Assembly: GCA_031002005.1 (NCBI GenBank)
Contig: JARYHS010013630.1
Location: forward strand, 238,149,539 to 238,213,538
DNA: 64,000 bases
Direction: 5' to 3'
Origin: Vandiemenella viatica
Lineage: Eukaryota > Arthropoda > Insecta > Orthoptera > Morabidae
The notes under the pieces were generated by a model. It searched no databases. It was not told the origin of the DNA and was given only the letters and a program-made list of their open reading frames with translations. Below are positions 12,144-24,702 of this stretch, piece by piece. Made by a program: the position numbers and the translations under genes. Position 1 is the first letter of the stretch. The number at the start of each line of letters is the position of its first letter.

Positions 12144-12369
12144 TTGTACCAAATTTTTATCAAGAGGTCTATAATAACAGTTCAAGAGAAGGAAATATAA
12201 ATCGTACTTAGCCTTAAAATTTTTAAAATTCTTATTATCACAATGAAATGTGCCCAGTTGTGGGCATGAAATATTATAATACCTCAGGTATCACAACATA
12301 ATTCCGTCCGTAATATATGTGTCATAATATATGTGAACAATAAAAATTCGTCAAAAGTTTTGTTTTCAA

Positions 12370-12445
12370 AGGAGGTGTATTAATGAAGTTTGCGGTTAGG
12401 CTGTAATGCAGCCTGGACCAAAATGACTACTAATATTCCATGGTA
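12370..12445 (-). repeat. Partial copy of the foldback-arm family
   Basis: Contains GCAGCCTGGACCAAAATGAC, matching the minus orientation of the 11950-12143 arm. Confidence 0.5.
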
Positions 12446-14074
12446 TATAGTGGATTTGGTGTGAAGAAACCGGCTGCCTTGCCGAATACTGACTATAAAT
12501 GACATTAGAATTAGTTCAAGACGTCTATTGCCGCTAAGCGAGTATTGTGCGTAACCGTATCTTTCGGTGCGCGTTACACCTTTGTTACCTATTTCCTGAC
12601 AGATACGTTTTTCCTTCAAGGGTAAAAGATAAGGAAAAAGTTAACCATTTTTTCAAACCCAAAGGAGAAAGTTTTCTGTTGGTCGTACTTTGAACCGAAA
12701 CAAGTCTCGTCTCTTACATTGTAACACACTTTCAAGCGGAAGAGGTCACGGTAAACTAACTGCTAGTACGTATTATCATAAATCTTTTCGGAAATTCACA
12801 GTTTTCATCAGTTTCATTGAGTTGTGGTAATTTATTAAACGCTATTAAATTTATGCCAGCTAATTTATTCATTTTCAAATTATTCATTTAAAAATATGCA
12901 ACTCTGAAATGAATTTCCTTTAAAATTCAGTTTCTGCATTGCAGCATTATAAAAGAAAAAAAATCAGAGTTGTTAAAAATGTTTTAGAGTTGTAGCTCGT
13001 CGATCTAATTTCAGCTGAAAATATTCAGTTTAGGCGTGTGATAGAAAGATATGTGATACATAAACTATTTTACCAAACGGTCATGTAAACAAGTTCCTGC
13101 GATCTTAATGACCTAGTTAACAGCATTTCTTACCGCCTACGCTAAACACCTCTATCGTAGCCGCACAAACTGTCCCGGAAATCCTAACGGGGAAAGAGAA
13201 CCTACAACTTAACTTGGGAGTCTGAAATTAACGTAACTGACACTGGAAAAGAAAAGCTTTGCCAGATGTAAATGTCATTTTTAAGGTCCGTATAAATTCC
13301 ACCCAACACCGGGTTTCGAACCGTGGATATCTACCTCCCAAATCAGGTGCCATAACCAGTATAAGATCTCAGACTGCTCACAATCCGAATACAACGAACA
13401 GTGCGATCCAATAGTTACGGGAAGCCCAGAAGGTAGTATTCTCAAACCACCTGACATTCCTTTTTGACACTTCAGTGATGTGTAGCCAAGAGGATTAGTG
13501 AAAAGGGGCTTCCTGGAAACTACTGCGGACGGCAGGTATGAGGAAATGGGACAGCTTTGTCCTCACCCCCACATGTTCTACCGACACAACAAGGAACAAA
13601 AGCTTTTGTTTTGATTGAGTAGCCCGACTGCAAATTTGCAGAATTTTGAGTGCCTGCGTTCTCCGCATCTGTCGTGGTCTCTTTTCTAATGGGGGAACAT
13701 AAGATGTCGCCTTCCGTTTGTTAAACGTGTTTAAATATAAATCTGGATAGCCGGGCGGGTATTTGTACTCACGAATGCCATGTTCAAGCGTTACCACTCA
13801 CTAACCGTGCTAGACCTCGTTCGTTACGTAGGTATTTTCATATTGTATACTCACAAAAATTTTGTTTTGTGGATTAATAATTATGTCAGCCGTTCGTTTG
13901 CACGGAAATGTAATCTTGTAATTATAAATGTAAAAATTGTAATGTGTCATAAAAGAACTAGCCCCAGAGCCCGTCAAAAATGACGGCTTTAACTGAGTGT
14001 TATGGTAATCTATTTCTCTGTAGTTGCTTAACTAAATAGAATTGTTATAAAATAAATCTCATTGTAATTTATCG
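12446..14074. other. No recognised gene
   Basis: Mostly unique AT-rich sequence. 13200-13390 resembles a degraded SINE (GGGTTTCGAACC, a reversed B-box-like word), with a similar stretch near 20700-20780; neither has clear ends. Confidence 0.4.
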
Positions 14075-14235
14075 TCCCTTGTGCTGTAGCAAAAAGCTTC
14101 AGTTGTCAATTTGGTCCAGGTTGCATTTCAGCCTAACCACAGCCTCCGCTAATATTGCCGCTAGAAAATCAAAGCATCAATCTCACGCGAATTAATACAT
14201 TTCCCGTATCGCATGTCAGGGTCATCATGCATTGC
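14075..14235 (+). repeat. Partial copy of the foldback-arm family
   Basis: Shares GGTCCAGGTTGCATTTCAGC and CCGCTAATATTGCCGCTA with 11430-11500 and 18010-18070. Confidence 0.6.
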
Positions 14236-14241
14236 GATATA

Positions 14242-15288
14242 GAGACGTGGCCAAATTATTAGAATAAAGTTGTATTTTCATAATTTATTTACATAATTTG
14301 GTAATACATAAACATTTCTGTAAGATCAGTGTTTCAATACTTTGTATGCCACCCTTTAGACCAGTGTTTCCCAACCTTTTTTGGGTCATGTCCCACTTTT
14401 AACATTTTTTTGCCCCCCTTACATAATTTTTAATAAAAAATTATTTGTTATTAAAGAAACTCATATAGGATGGTTTTTGAAAGAAAACACTTTAATATTG
14501 TCATAAAACACAGTAAGTAAAATTAAAAAACATTTAATTAAATACTAGAATTCAAATTCAAAAGATTTATTATGGCAATTTAGTGTGATCCTTTTAAGAA
14601 TTTGCTTTTTTGCAATATTTTGTACCTATATCTAGCATTGCATTTAAATAACCCGAGGAGATAGCGGTAAAGTCGTATCAAGCCAATTTCTAAATTGCCC
14701 CCCTAAAAAAACCAAATTGCCCCCTGTGGGGCGTGGGCCCCACGTTGGGAAACACTGCTTTAGACTGAATGAGGGATTTGATTCGCTCTGGCATCCCCAT
14801 AATTAATGTCTGGCAAATATTTCTGACGTCATTGTCCTCCAACCAGATTTGATGCACCTTAGAAATGAGCTCATTCCGTGTTGTTATTTTTTTTTCAACT
14901 TTTTCTTCACAATAGCCCACATACTTTCTATTGGGTTCATGTCTGGGCTATTCCCAGGCCAGTCCAGCGCCTCTATACCCTTTTCATCCAAAATATCCAA
15001 TTTATTTGTTTTTTTGGCCCTATGGCATAAATATGCAGTCCTCTTCCCCATACCACAGGTCCATTTGTGGTATCAACTTGCTTTTCAGCACTTTTAAGTA
15101 TTGATCATGTTTCATTGTCCCTTCAACAATGTACATTTCTCCACAACCATGCCAGGATATGACACACCACACCATACTTGCCGTCGGATGCTTTACAGTT
15201 TTGCTGTATACAGTCGACCTTGAACGCCTCTCCTTCCCTTCGTCTCACATATTGGCTGGTCTCTTCCGCAATGGATTTTTTAACTGCT
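14242..15288 (-). mobile_element. Tc1-like transposon remnant with decayed transposase
   Basis: The left end GAGACGTGGCCAAATTATTAG follows a TA (14240-14241), a Tc1-style terminus. The minus strand reads a Tc1 transposase. Near 15100-15280 it has EETSQYVRRREGEAF and SMVWCVISWHGCGEMYIVEG. Near 14940 the acidic-triad region DWPGNSPDMNPIE can be traced through frame breaks. The C-terminus is at 14766-14920 (KKITTRNELISKVHQIWLED, GMPERIKSLIQSK). The transposase 5' part is missing where the SINE starts at about 15290. A hAT MITE interrupts the C-terminal end. Dead. Confidence 0.75.
14362..14757. mobile_element. hAT-type MITE inside the Tc1 remnant
   Basis: Terminal inverted repeats CAGTGTTTCCCAAC / GTTGGGAAACACTG bound a 396-bp non-coding element. 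The flanks 14354-14361 and 14758-14765 are both CTTTAGAC, a perfect 8-bp duplication. The target lies at the C-terminal end of the Tc1 transposase relic. Confidence 0.9.
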
Positions 15289-15289
15289 T

Positions 15290-15510
15290 AACGTCTCTCT
15301 AACAGCGAGGTCTTTAGAGACGGGAAAGGATGGGGGGAAAGGAATGGAAGGAAATCGGCCATGGCATTTTGAAGGAAGCATCCCGGCATTTGCCTGGAGT
15401 GATTTGGGAAACCATGGAAAACCCAAATCTGGATGCCCGGACGGGGATTCGAACCGCCGTCCTCCCAGAACGCTAGCCGTTACATCACCACGCTCGGTCA
15501 GATCCGAAGA
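15290..15510 (-). mobile_element. tRNA-derived SINE
   Basis: On the minus strand, GACCGAGCGTGGTG resembles an A box and GGTTCGAATCCCCGTCC a B box. The body then follows with TCCAAATCACTCCAGG. The same body recurs, more degraded, at 17430-17585. The tRNA-like head makes this a SINE rather than a tRNA gene. Confidence 0.7.
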
Positions 15511-16298
15511 TTGCATTTGGGTCCGTCATACCTCCCAGTATACGGCGCATTAACGCTTTCACTAGTTTGTATGTGAAATTAATTGTGAACGTTAGTTAAA
15601 CTGGTTTTGTACTTGCAAGAAATTTTTCGAGGTAGTTGTGTATTTCTGCCTTCAATTTTTTTTCTTTAAGTGGCATTTGGCTATACTGCCAGTCAACCGG
15701 CTCCCGAATATTAAGAACTAATTCCCAAGTGTTTTATAATTCAATTCTAGTCACTACACTGTTGCAGCCAGCAATATCATCTTCTTTTTGTTTGTATAGG
15801 GACTAAAGACCGCTAGTCAGATTATCATGACTCGCGCCTTTCCCAATATTAAATGGAATAGACTTCTATCAATATGAGTTCCTTTTTAAAGTTGATTCAA
15901 CTCCCTTCTACGCGTCTCAAGAAAGGTGATACCATACAGTATTTACAAGAGCTGATCATTTGATGAGTAGACGGTATTCCAAATCAGAGTTATTTTAAAC
16001 ATCTCCTAATGTGACGAGGCAATAGTGTTAGATCTTCTCCTATTATAAGTTTGTAGGTTAAAAGATCATGGGGGAAATGAGAACAACTAGAGTAGCGTTT
16101 TGGTAGTGAACACAAGGGAAACAACTTGTATGCGAGCACAATGAGAACCTTAATATTGTAACGTTGATATGAATGTCGGGAAACCAGATTATGTACCGAG
16201 GATGCCGTTCTCTTTTGATGATCAAAGGCCATGGAATTTTCTCAAGAGATTCATACATCGTCTCCAAATCCCTTCTTTGGATGAAGCTTAAACATAAG
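15511..16298. other. No recognised gene
   Basis: Short open frames only. Nothing recognisable on either strand. Confidence 0.45.
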
Positions 16299-16640
16299 GG
16301 GATAAGGGCGAGTCCACAAATTACGTGAGGTAAAAGGGAGGGGGGGCAACGGAAATCTAACGTTAGGTTTTGGATTTTTTTTTACCGTAGAGCTAAAAAA
16401 AAAAAAAAAAAGTCTACAAATGACGTGAAAGTCGATTTTTAGGGGGTATTTCGTCGAAAAGTGGGGATGTAACCGGGCTTTGGAAGGGTGAAAACTAAAA
16501 AAAAAGGTCTGAAAACGTTTCGAGGGCGATTTCTAGGGGGAGGAGGAGGTGGTCTCACGGATCAGATCTCACCAGAGGAGGGGGGGGGAGGGGGTCCGGA
16601 AATCAAGAAAAACACCTTACGTAATTTATGGATATCCCCT
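16299..16640. repeat. MITE-like element with TCCA-AAATTACGT ends
   Basis: Left end GGGGATAAGGGCGAGTCCAC then AAATTACGTGAGGT. The reverse complement of the right end reads AGGGGATATCCATAAATTACG then TAAGGTG, so the ends are inverted. The interior is G-run and A-run rich (GGGGGAGG, poly-A). Sister copies lie at 16817-17110 and 19215-19322. Confidence 0.5.
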
Positions 16641-16724
16641 AACAAGCTACACGACTGTTCTGTGAGCCCAGGCAACGGGTATTACGCATATGGACTGACC
16701 TGGTGCGAGCAGCTGGGGCGAGAT

Positions 16725-16782
16725 GTGTGTGTGAGTGTATGTATGTTTGTTTGTTTGTTTTTTTTGTTTTTTTTTTTGTGAC
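16725..16782. repeat. TG/TTTG simple repeat and T-run
   Basis: GTGTGTGTGAG followed by (TTTG)n and poly-T. The open frames here on both strands are low-complexity. Confidence 0.8.
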
Positions 16783-16816
16783 TTTGGCCTAAACGGTGGC
16801 ACGTACTTATGCGCTT

Positions 16817-17110
16817 TGGAGGCGTCCATTAATTACGTAAACTCAAAATAGGAGAGGAGTAACGGACAAAATCTCATCAACTGTTATTTAAGTGGATGCG
16901 GAGTCAATAAAAATCTGACTTCAACTTTTTATTTCAGATTGCCGCCCTCCAAAGAGCAGTAGAAACAAAAATAAGGTCTTTAATGTTACGAGGTCAACCT
17001 CACGTTAGCGGGAAGGGGGTTCCCGGCAGATCTCGCCAAATTTCACTATGAAGTAGGGAGGTCCAATCTGAAGAAAAAACACGTCACGTAATTACTGGAC
17101 TTCTCCTTGG
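16817..17110. repeat. Second MITE-like element with TCCATTAATTACGT ends
   Basis: Left GGCGTCCATTAATTACGTAA. The reverse complement of the right end is AAGTCCAGTAATTACGTGAC. The interior again has GGAAGGGGG and a purine-rich stretch. Confidence 0.45.
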
Positions 17111-17429
17111 TGTGTGGATGGGCCAGACACGACGTTACTTGTGAAACCAACTGATAACCTGAGCAACGCGGCAGCCAATCGGGCTTCAACTCCCTCCTCG
17201 ACTTCAGAAATTGCAGAAATTGATGATCCAAATAATGGGAGCAACTGCAAATTTATTAACGCTCAATAACACGCTGCTTAGTGACAAGTCGATTCAAGCT
17301 GTTGACTGATCACCCACCATCAGTCAAGAATTGCCTTCCTTTAGAGAGATATTGACAGTTTACACAACGAAGTTACTTCTGATTAAATGGCTTTATGCCT
17401 TGTCGACGTCAACGTCATTTATAGCTGGA

Positions 17430-17585
17430 AAAAGGACTGAGGGCAAGGAACGGGAAGGAATTCGGCCATGCCATTCCAATCATTTGCCTGGGTGAATTGG
17501 GTAAACCTTGGAAAACAGAAATCTGGATAGCCGCACAAGTATTCGAACCAGAATGCGAGACCAGAGAATTTACCAGGCTCGGTAA
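17430..17585 (-). mobile_element. Degraded tRNA-derived SINE copy
   Basis: Shares CGGCCATGCCATT, CATTTGCCTGG, AACCTTGGAAAAC and AAATCTGGAT with 15340-15440, and ends with a mutated reversed B box near ATTCGAACC and ACCAGGCTCGGT. Confidence 0.6.
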
Positions 17586-17610
17586 TAGTTGTACGTTTTT
17601 GTGACTAGCT

Positions 17611-17632
17611 GTTATAATATATATATATATAT
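17611..17632. repeat. TA microsatellite
   Basis: (TA)n run of about 20 bp. Confidence 0.8.
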
Positions 17633-17949
17633 CAAAACTGCGTGTCTGGCGATTCCTCTGGGTCAGTTGGCTATGAACTTAAAAAAAATTCCTTCAGATC
17701 TAAATGCAACTGCTTATAAGAAATTATTATGCAATGAAGGAAGAGCAGTTACTGATCAATCCCAGGCAGGCAGAAAAGGGGACCCTTTCGCGGTTCGTTC
17801 ATCAAAATTATGAACTCTACAAATTACTTTATAACAAACAAATCGCTGTCTTGTAATATATTGAATATTACAGTAAAACGTATTTGTTAAAATATATTTA
17901 GTTGTGCCCGGCGTACCTGCCGAAGCCGCCGTTTGCCAGCCATTGTGTC

Positions 17950-18260
17950 TCTAACACGGTGCTTATGAAATTACTAAAAACCAATAATAAATAAATTTTT
18001 TGTACCCTTCTGGTACAGGCTGCATTTCAACCTACCCACATTTTCCATTAATATTGCCGCTACAAAATCAAACTATGTGGACAGATCTAAACACATGAAA
18101 TGCATCGCGAACTACATTTCGGGTAACAACAACGTTTGCTTCATCAATTTTATTAGTTCACACAGCACAAATTATCACAATTAATTTCATCGCACACTTT
18201 CAGTGTTGACTGAAACTGTACTAAAGCATGCACATTCACTGTATCGCGATGTGAACTTGA
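17950..18260 (+). repeat. Single-arm copy of the foldback family
   Basis: Shares GGTACAGGCTGCATTTCAAC, AATATTGCCGCTACAAAATC and the downstream CACAATTAATTTCATCGCAC with 11440-11690, so the family is longer than the inverted arms alone. Confidence 0.6.
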
Positions 18261-18471
18261 CCCACTTAAATTAGACTTTCAACACTTGTTTACAATAGGG
18301 CTAGCCTTTTAGGTGCAAAGTAGTAACATATTATGCTGATTATCTATACTACACCAACAAACATTTGAGAACGATATCATCCTATTGAGAGCAATGAATT
18401 AATTTATAGCGATAGGCTCTAACCCTGCAGTTATCTATCAAACATTGCAAGAACAATAATTTTAATGTGAT

Positions 18472-18546
18472 TTAGTTACGAAACGTTATTGCAGGTTGTT
18501 TCCTATCTTGTCTGTTTGTGCAACCGTATGCAACACAACTTGGCAT
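18472..18546 (-). pseudogene. THAP-domain N-terminal fragment (possible first exon)
   Basis: From the ATG at 18546 the minus strand encodes MPSCVAYGCTNRQDRKQPAI then TF, matching the start of a THAP zinc finger (C-x4-C spacing and the hydrophobic IxF). THAP domains bind DNA in transcription factors and in P-element/THAP9-type transposases. The frame stops three codons later, but a GTAACT sits just after the TTT codon, so this could be an exon ending at a splice donor, which is where many THAP first exons end. No continuation was found in the window. It could be a real first exon, a transposon relic or chance. Confidence 0.35.
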
Positions 18547-19214
18547 TATAAAAAACTTTGAAGTATTAGAAAATGAAATGTTCACTTCATCATACACAGT
18601 GCAAACAGCCCAATGTTTTGGGGTTCCTATGGCCGCCAGTGGCCGCCGTGCATGCGCAGTAGGAGACGAATATTTTTTTTTATGAGGTTTCACCGATTTG
18701 GCGTTATTTCGTCTTCATATATTCCTTCCTCCATGGTTGCTACGTAGCACTGTACAGTTTGCATCGCTGTACTGCTACGTATTATTGCTGCCGCAGTTGT
18801 CCAGTGGATCTGACTTGGGGAAACAACAACTTTCTCTCCCGCACCTAGCACACCTAAATATTCTAACGTCCTATGTTAAGCTGTCTGTAGAATAGTTTGA
18901 TTTTATTAAACTCTAACAGTACTGGACTTAACATTGTCATTTCTAACGTGAGATCTGCCTGCCTACTTTCCATCAAAATTCCTTTGGCGAGAGCCGCTCC
19001 TTGCCTCAGATATCGAACTCGTGTTCTCAATATTTCAGGTTGTGGCCCTCAAAATGTCACGTCAACTTTTTACATCATTTTTCTTCTCTTATTTCATAGA
19101 AAAAAATGTAGTACATAGACGACATCAGTATTAACGGTAAGGTATTTAGTGCCATGAAGCAAAATATATGAACGTTCAAATAAATTTAATTATTTAAAAA
19201 TTAAAATTATAAGC

Positions 19215-19322
19215 TAAATCTCACTTGAGAGGGGAGGGGGTTTACCACCACATCTTACCAAAATTCGCCGAGGGGGAGGGAGTTCAAAATTTAATTAATG
19301 GAAGCCCCCTTATTTGCTGGCA
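19215..19322 (-). repeat. Partial copy of the TCCATTAATTACGT MITE-like family
   Basis: The reverse complement reads AAGGGGGCTTCCATTAATTA followed by CCTCCCCCTCGGCG, matching the ends at 16300 and 16817. Confidence 0.4.
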
Positions 19323-19515
19323 AACGCTGGTATTCCTTATAAGCCAATCAACTCTGCGTTCCACTGTTGGTTAGTTTCGCTTTTTTTTTTTTTACAAAAA
19401 TGTGCTAAAGTTCTAAGCCTCTTATTTCGTCGGCTTTCTTCCCATACTTCAGTGCGGTCGGCTGAACTAACAGTGAACACTGGTTCGGCCGTCGCCTGAA
19501 CATGATGTCCCGTTA

Positions 19516-20522
19516 GGCCCTTCTCACACGGCGCTACTGAAAAGAAACCAGTTACGAACTAGGATCACAAGTCAGTTTGTTTCCAGTCACAGCACTAGTA
19601 TTTGTATGGAGGCTCTCACACGGGGCGATCGGTTGGAAACCAGTCCGCAACGCGTCTGCGATTAGTTCGAAGCGACGCAGCATGCCAGTTGCCGCGCTGC
19701 TAGTTTTCAACTAGTTTCTCAATAAAAATGGCGGATCAGATAATAAATTTAAACCTTGTTGCTGAAATCGAGAAACATCCGTGTTTATGAAACTACAAGT
19801 TGAGTGAATATTCACGGAAAGTTGACACAGAAAAAGCATAGTGTTTTCAGACAGAAAGCTAATTTATTAGCTATGTAAACATGTTTTTAACAAATAGTAA
19901 TGAATAATATTTTAAATAAACATTTCAGATTTATTTTTCTTAAATTAAATTACATAATAAAACTCCATTGCTACGGAAATTCTCTTTGTGGAGTAATAAA
20001 GTAATTGGCTAAATAATTTTTGGAGTAATATGCCGATGAACGAAAACTAATTTTAAGTTGTGAAAGCGGAATTATGTGTAGTTGCATTATTTCAAAATTT
20101 AATCGGACTGTACAGGACTCCTTTCCACTCCTGACAATTGTGCAAGCTGATTTTAGTATATTAATCACTTTTTGTTAGTTATTACATCGTATGTGGCTGT
20201 AAAACACATGAAATTTTTCCATCATGACAAATGTACATTCTATAGTTGAATGGGAAATCGTTGGTATTTTCATCACGTCGTAGCTTTCCAAGCAAAAGCT
20301 TTTGTTTATAAATTTTTTTTTATAAATCTTCTATTCCGTCTTTGAATAATATAACATTCTCATCTGAATCAGAAGAAATCGTCGCCTCGCTCAAATCTCA
20401 CGAGTGACTGAAATTCCAGAGATTTGAGTAGCATCGTGTGCGAACATTGGTCAGTAACTAGTTAGCAATTTCAGTCTGTGTTCAATTTCGTTTCCTTTGA
20501 GTAGCGTCGTGTGAGAAGGGCC
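19516..20522. mobile_element. Non-autonomous PIF/Harbinger-like element
   Basis: Inverted ends GGCCCTTCTCACACGGCGCT and, reversed, GGCCCTTCTCACACGACGCT bound 1007 bp, flanked by TTA on both sides (19513-19515, 20523-20525). GGC..CACACG ends with a 3-bp TWA duplication are typical of PIF/Harbinger. A subterminal copy, GGCTCTCACACGGGGCGAT, lies at 19611-19630. No transposase domain was seen; the 65-aa minus frame inside is unremarkable. Confidence 0.85.
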
Positions 20523-20525
20523 TTA

Positions 20526-21828
20526 TTGTCTCGCCACCTGCCCTCTGTGTCCTTCCGAGAAAAATCACCTGGGTGGTCGCTACCTTACTTGCTCGGAGTC
20601 CGCAACGTACAACAAAAAATTACCTATTGTATTAAAACTAACTTAGTCCACAACCCGAAGGTTGGTTGGATCCTCCCGAAGGAGGCATACTAAGCCATTG
20701 TGTCAGAGGTAGGATGGCCAGTTCCTTTCCTCTGGAACCTACAGTTCAACGTGGAATCCGAACCACGGATATTTGGTATTAACGATCACAAAAACATGAA
20801 GCCGTTTCAAAGGGGCTGATCTGCATCTAGACACTGACCAACTGAAGAAGCCGTCTGTGTGGGAAGCGGTAGGTCGTTAGATTTTTGCAAATCAGAATCG
20901 GCCTGGGCTTAAAACGACGTAGTGTAGTTCCCCAGTAGTGATGACACTAGCTCATTGTGCGATTGGCTGAAGTCATTCCTCCAGCGAGGAAAGGTCTGAG
21001 AAAAGCCCCTTGCAGAGCTCAGTCGTTCTCTATATATTGTTATACAGCTATCACACCCTTAGCATGAAGTCAGAGTCGCCTCTGCTGAATGATGTGCACA
21101 CTGCAGCAGAAGATACTGAGAATTGACTAACAAACAGTTGGGCTCAATTGGCTTGGGTCTTGTTTGCTACCAAACTTAATTTAAATTCCACTCTCATTTA
21201 ACGAGTCCATGTAGACTAAACAATTTCAAGCGGTTTTCAGTTTATAATGTTACTGATGGTTACAAAAATGTAAGAGAAGTACACTTGCTAGATAATGGAA
21301 GCCTTATTTGGCTTGATTTATTTTAATTACATCTGAATTAGTTAATCATTAACATTTCTTTAGTTTCAATCTTGTAAGGGATTTCTTCGTAGTTGTTTCT
21401 TTTTGTTTTGTTTTATTTTACCGTCGTTCTATTTGCTATTATGTACGTTTTGGTCCAAATAAATTCCGCAACTGGCACAAACCATTGCAGAACATTAATT
21501 TTCACATTTACTGCATCAGTACCTCTTCTAGCTGAATTTTAGAAAATGGTGCTATTAGTAATTTTCACTGACAAGACTTTGCATTTTACACCTCAATTGT
21601 ACACCTCTCAGACAGAAATTAACATTTCTACGCACTCACACAAAATTACTGGACGGCAATAAACTGTTAAATACAGCAGCTCAAGATAATCAGTGCCACA
21701 TATAGTGGGAGGCAAACCAGGGCGGTAACATGAGGGGGGAGTTTAGCTCCACAGCTGCCCCGAGTGGTAACAAAAATCATTTTTGAAGGGGTGGGGAACG
21801 AAAATCGTTTAGCAGTGATATGTATATA
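20526..21828. other. No recognised gene
   Basis: Contains a degraded SINE-like stretch (20700-20780: GGAATCCGAACCACGGATAT) and otherwise unique AT-rich sequence. Confidence 0.4.
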
Positions 21829-21830
21829 TA

Positions 21831-22312
21831 CAGAGTGAGCCAAAAAGGACTTTACAACTTTGGAATGATGTAGAAATTTATTGAGATAACTTACAGAATC
21901 AGAAGATGTGTCATTATGTAGCAGACGACCTCAAGTTTCACATAAAAGGTTCCATGTGACTACCATTTGTCATGCGACAAACATCCCACCGGTAGTCAAT
22001 TTCTTCCCACACTCGTTGCAGCAAATCGGGCGTAACTTGGGCAACGGCAGCGTAGATTCGATTTCTCAGATCGGCCAAATTGTTTGGTAGGGGAGGGACA
22101 TACACACGATCCTTAAAGAAATCCCAGAGAAAGAAATCCAGTGGTGTCATATGGTGAGGTGGTCATCGATTGGCCCTTCAAGGACAATTCACCGACCGGG
22201 GAAGCTTTTATCGAGAAAACCTACGTCCATCAAACTTGAATACAAAATGACACATCTACAACAAATTTCTATATCAGTACAAAGTTGTAAAGTTATTCTT
22301 TACTCACCCTGC
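21831..22312 (-). mobile_element. Internally deleted mariner-like element
   Basis: The ends CAGAGTGAGCCAAAAAGGAC and, reversed, CAGGGTGAGTAAAGAATAAC are inverted and sit next to TA. The minus strand 21938-22150 encodes the C-terminal part of a mariner transposase (TPLDFFLWDFFKDRVYVPPL, YRWDVCRMTNGSH). The upstream catalytic part is deleted, so this is a short derivative. Confidence 0.7.
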
Positions 22313-23440
22313 ATATATGTAGAGCTCTACTGCCCAGGAAGGTAGTGGATTCATGGTTGACGGGGCGGCAGTCTCAAACGGTGACCGACTATAAGCGCTC
22401 AAGGGTCGCCTTCTTGGAAGGACGATCTATAATCCCCTACCTTCCTGGAAAGACGGTGTCACCAGAAGAAACGCACAGTGAAGCCCTGATGGCCTTTAAG
22501 GCTACGCGAGCAGTTGGGATTTATTGGCGGGCGAATAAAGACCAGTTTTTCAAACAACACAAATATCGAAAACTGATTTGAGAGATTGAAAAATTGCCAA
22601 TCTGCCATGTAAATACGGAATAAATTGTTTTTCTTTACTATTTTTAGTTCCGAGTATTCAAAAATATCGCCGTTTAGCAGTTAACATTCGAAATGGAACA
22701 TAGTAATGTGTTGTTAAATAGCTAACAGCTAATCAGTAGCTGATAATATTTATTTATTAATGGTTATATGTACTGTCCCACTTTCCCGAAACTATTTTCA
22801 CTTGCAAAATAAATAATCTATGTTCTATGTTAATTTTTATATTGAACAACATTATACATTTATAACAAAAACAATTTGCTAAAATAAATGAAATTTTCTT
22901 ATCTGGAACATTTTGAAATTTTCGTTTAAGTAACTTTTGACTAGTAAGAAGATACGCCCAGTATAGTTATTTTTAAGTATATTTTTTAACCTAACTACAC
23001 AGAGACGATTCAAATCTCGACAAAGTAATCTGAAATCATTTGTTGCGACTAATTAGTCGCAAGTGTGCGCACTAACATTTTTTGCGACCTATTTTTCTAT
23101 GGCAGCTAGAGAAAATCGCTAGAATGCGTCTAGCCTAAAGAGTTCATGAAGTCATACATTTTCCAGTAGTAATTCAGTAAATTTCTAGTACTTAATAACT
23201 GATCTTAATAACTGATTTCCATCACACTTTTTCCAGGCTTTGTAACTGAAATGCACGTAGCACACAATTGTTTAAGGTGTGTTTAAATCAGCTTGAATTA
23301 AGCTTCGTCAATATTTATTTATTTACATATTTATACTGTCTCTTTATTTACATTATTTTCATTTTTTGTGTGTTAAGAAAGCAGGTCTAGCCCATCTTTT
23401 GTAAGTATGATATCGCTTTCAAACAAGACCTAATATCACC
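22313..23440. other. No recognised gene
   Basis: A 78-aa plus frame at 22345-22581 has no recognised domain. The rest is AT-rich and apparently unique. Confidence 0.4.
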
Positions 23441-24702
23441 GTTTTACTCATAATTTTTTACAATTTTTTTCCAAAAATTCATCTAATTTAATCTTTTTCC
23501 CAGCAAGATTGATCTCCGTTCTCATGTACATACAAGCGGAATTTTCAGCTTCACTCTTTAAACACATTATCACTTCTTTGATCTTGGGATTTGGTCGCCC
23601 GAGAAGATTGTTGATTTTGTTGTTCCAACCTTCACAACGTTCGTAGTGCCATGTCGCCTACCGTAACAAGTCCACCGTTTAGGAGGAATTTCTTCATTCT
23701 CCAACCATTGTTCAACGAAATAATCAAAAAACTGAGACAATTTCGGATTTTCTGGAGCCTCCGAATATATCTCAAGCCAGCCGTCTAAGATGTCTTCAGT
23801 TTTGAGGAATGTTAGTGCAGCACACATCCTAACATGCAGTCTAATTTCTTCATTTTCCCGATAGTAACGGGTCAATCCAATTTCCTCCACAAACATTTCT
23901 TCATGTGGAAGTAATAACGATTAATTTCAACGGTTGGAAAAACTTCTCCAAGTGCTGATATTGCACTTCCCTCAAAATCAATGTTAATTTTTCTTGGATT
24001 CCATTCTGGAACTATATGTAAAATATGGCGAAATAAACGAATATACGTTGCTTTCTTTTTGTTTGGCAATAGGGCAAACGTTACTGGATACACATTAGTT
24101 TCTTCCTTGGAGCTTCCGTAATAAGCGTGGATATTATAAATTTGAGCAAATTGTTTACTACAACTTTTAAATTTACCATCCATGAAGAAATCTTGCCGTC
24201 TCTTCAGACATTCTCTTCCCTTCTGTCCACAAAGAATTATTATTCGCTCTCTTGAGCTGTCATCTATCAAAAGGAAACTTGAACCATTATTCATCTGAAG
24301 CATATAATTATCTAAGACTGCTTCGTCTCGGCTCTTCGGTTCCTTTCCGTTCCCACGAGCATTGCTTCTCTGTCGAAATAAGATTCTCTTGACAGTAACC
24401 TGGTGGGGCAATTTGGCTACATATTTGTAGCCTTTACTGTGTAAGTCTCCCAGTTCTTCTGTGTAAATTTTAGAAACGGACGTGTCTTCTTCGCGGGCCC
24501 TCTTCTTCGCATGATTCATTCTTTTAGCAACTTCCAAGCGAACTGTATCCACTGCTTCGCATGAATGTTCAGTTGCACATAAAACTTCCCAATTTTTCGT
24601 TTTGAGCGTTCCACGACAACTTTTCGTCCTTTCCTTCTGACACCGCCGTACCGTTAGCCCATCTTTACTTTTGTATTTCCGATACGAATAACCTTCATAA
24701 TG

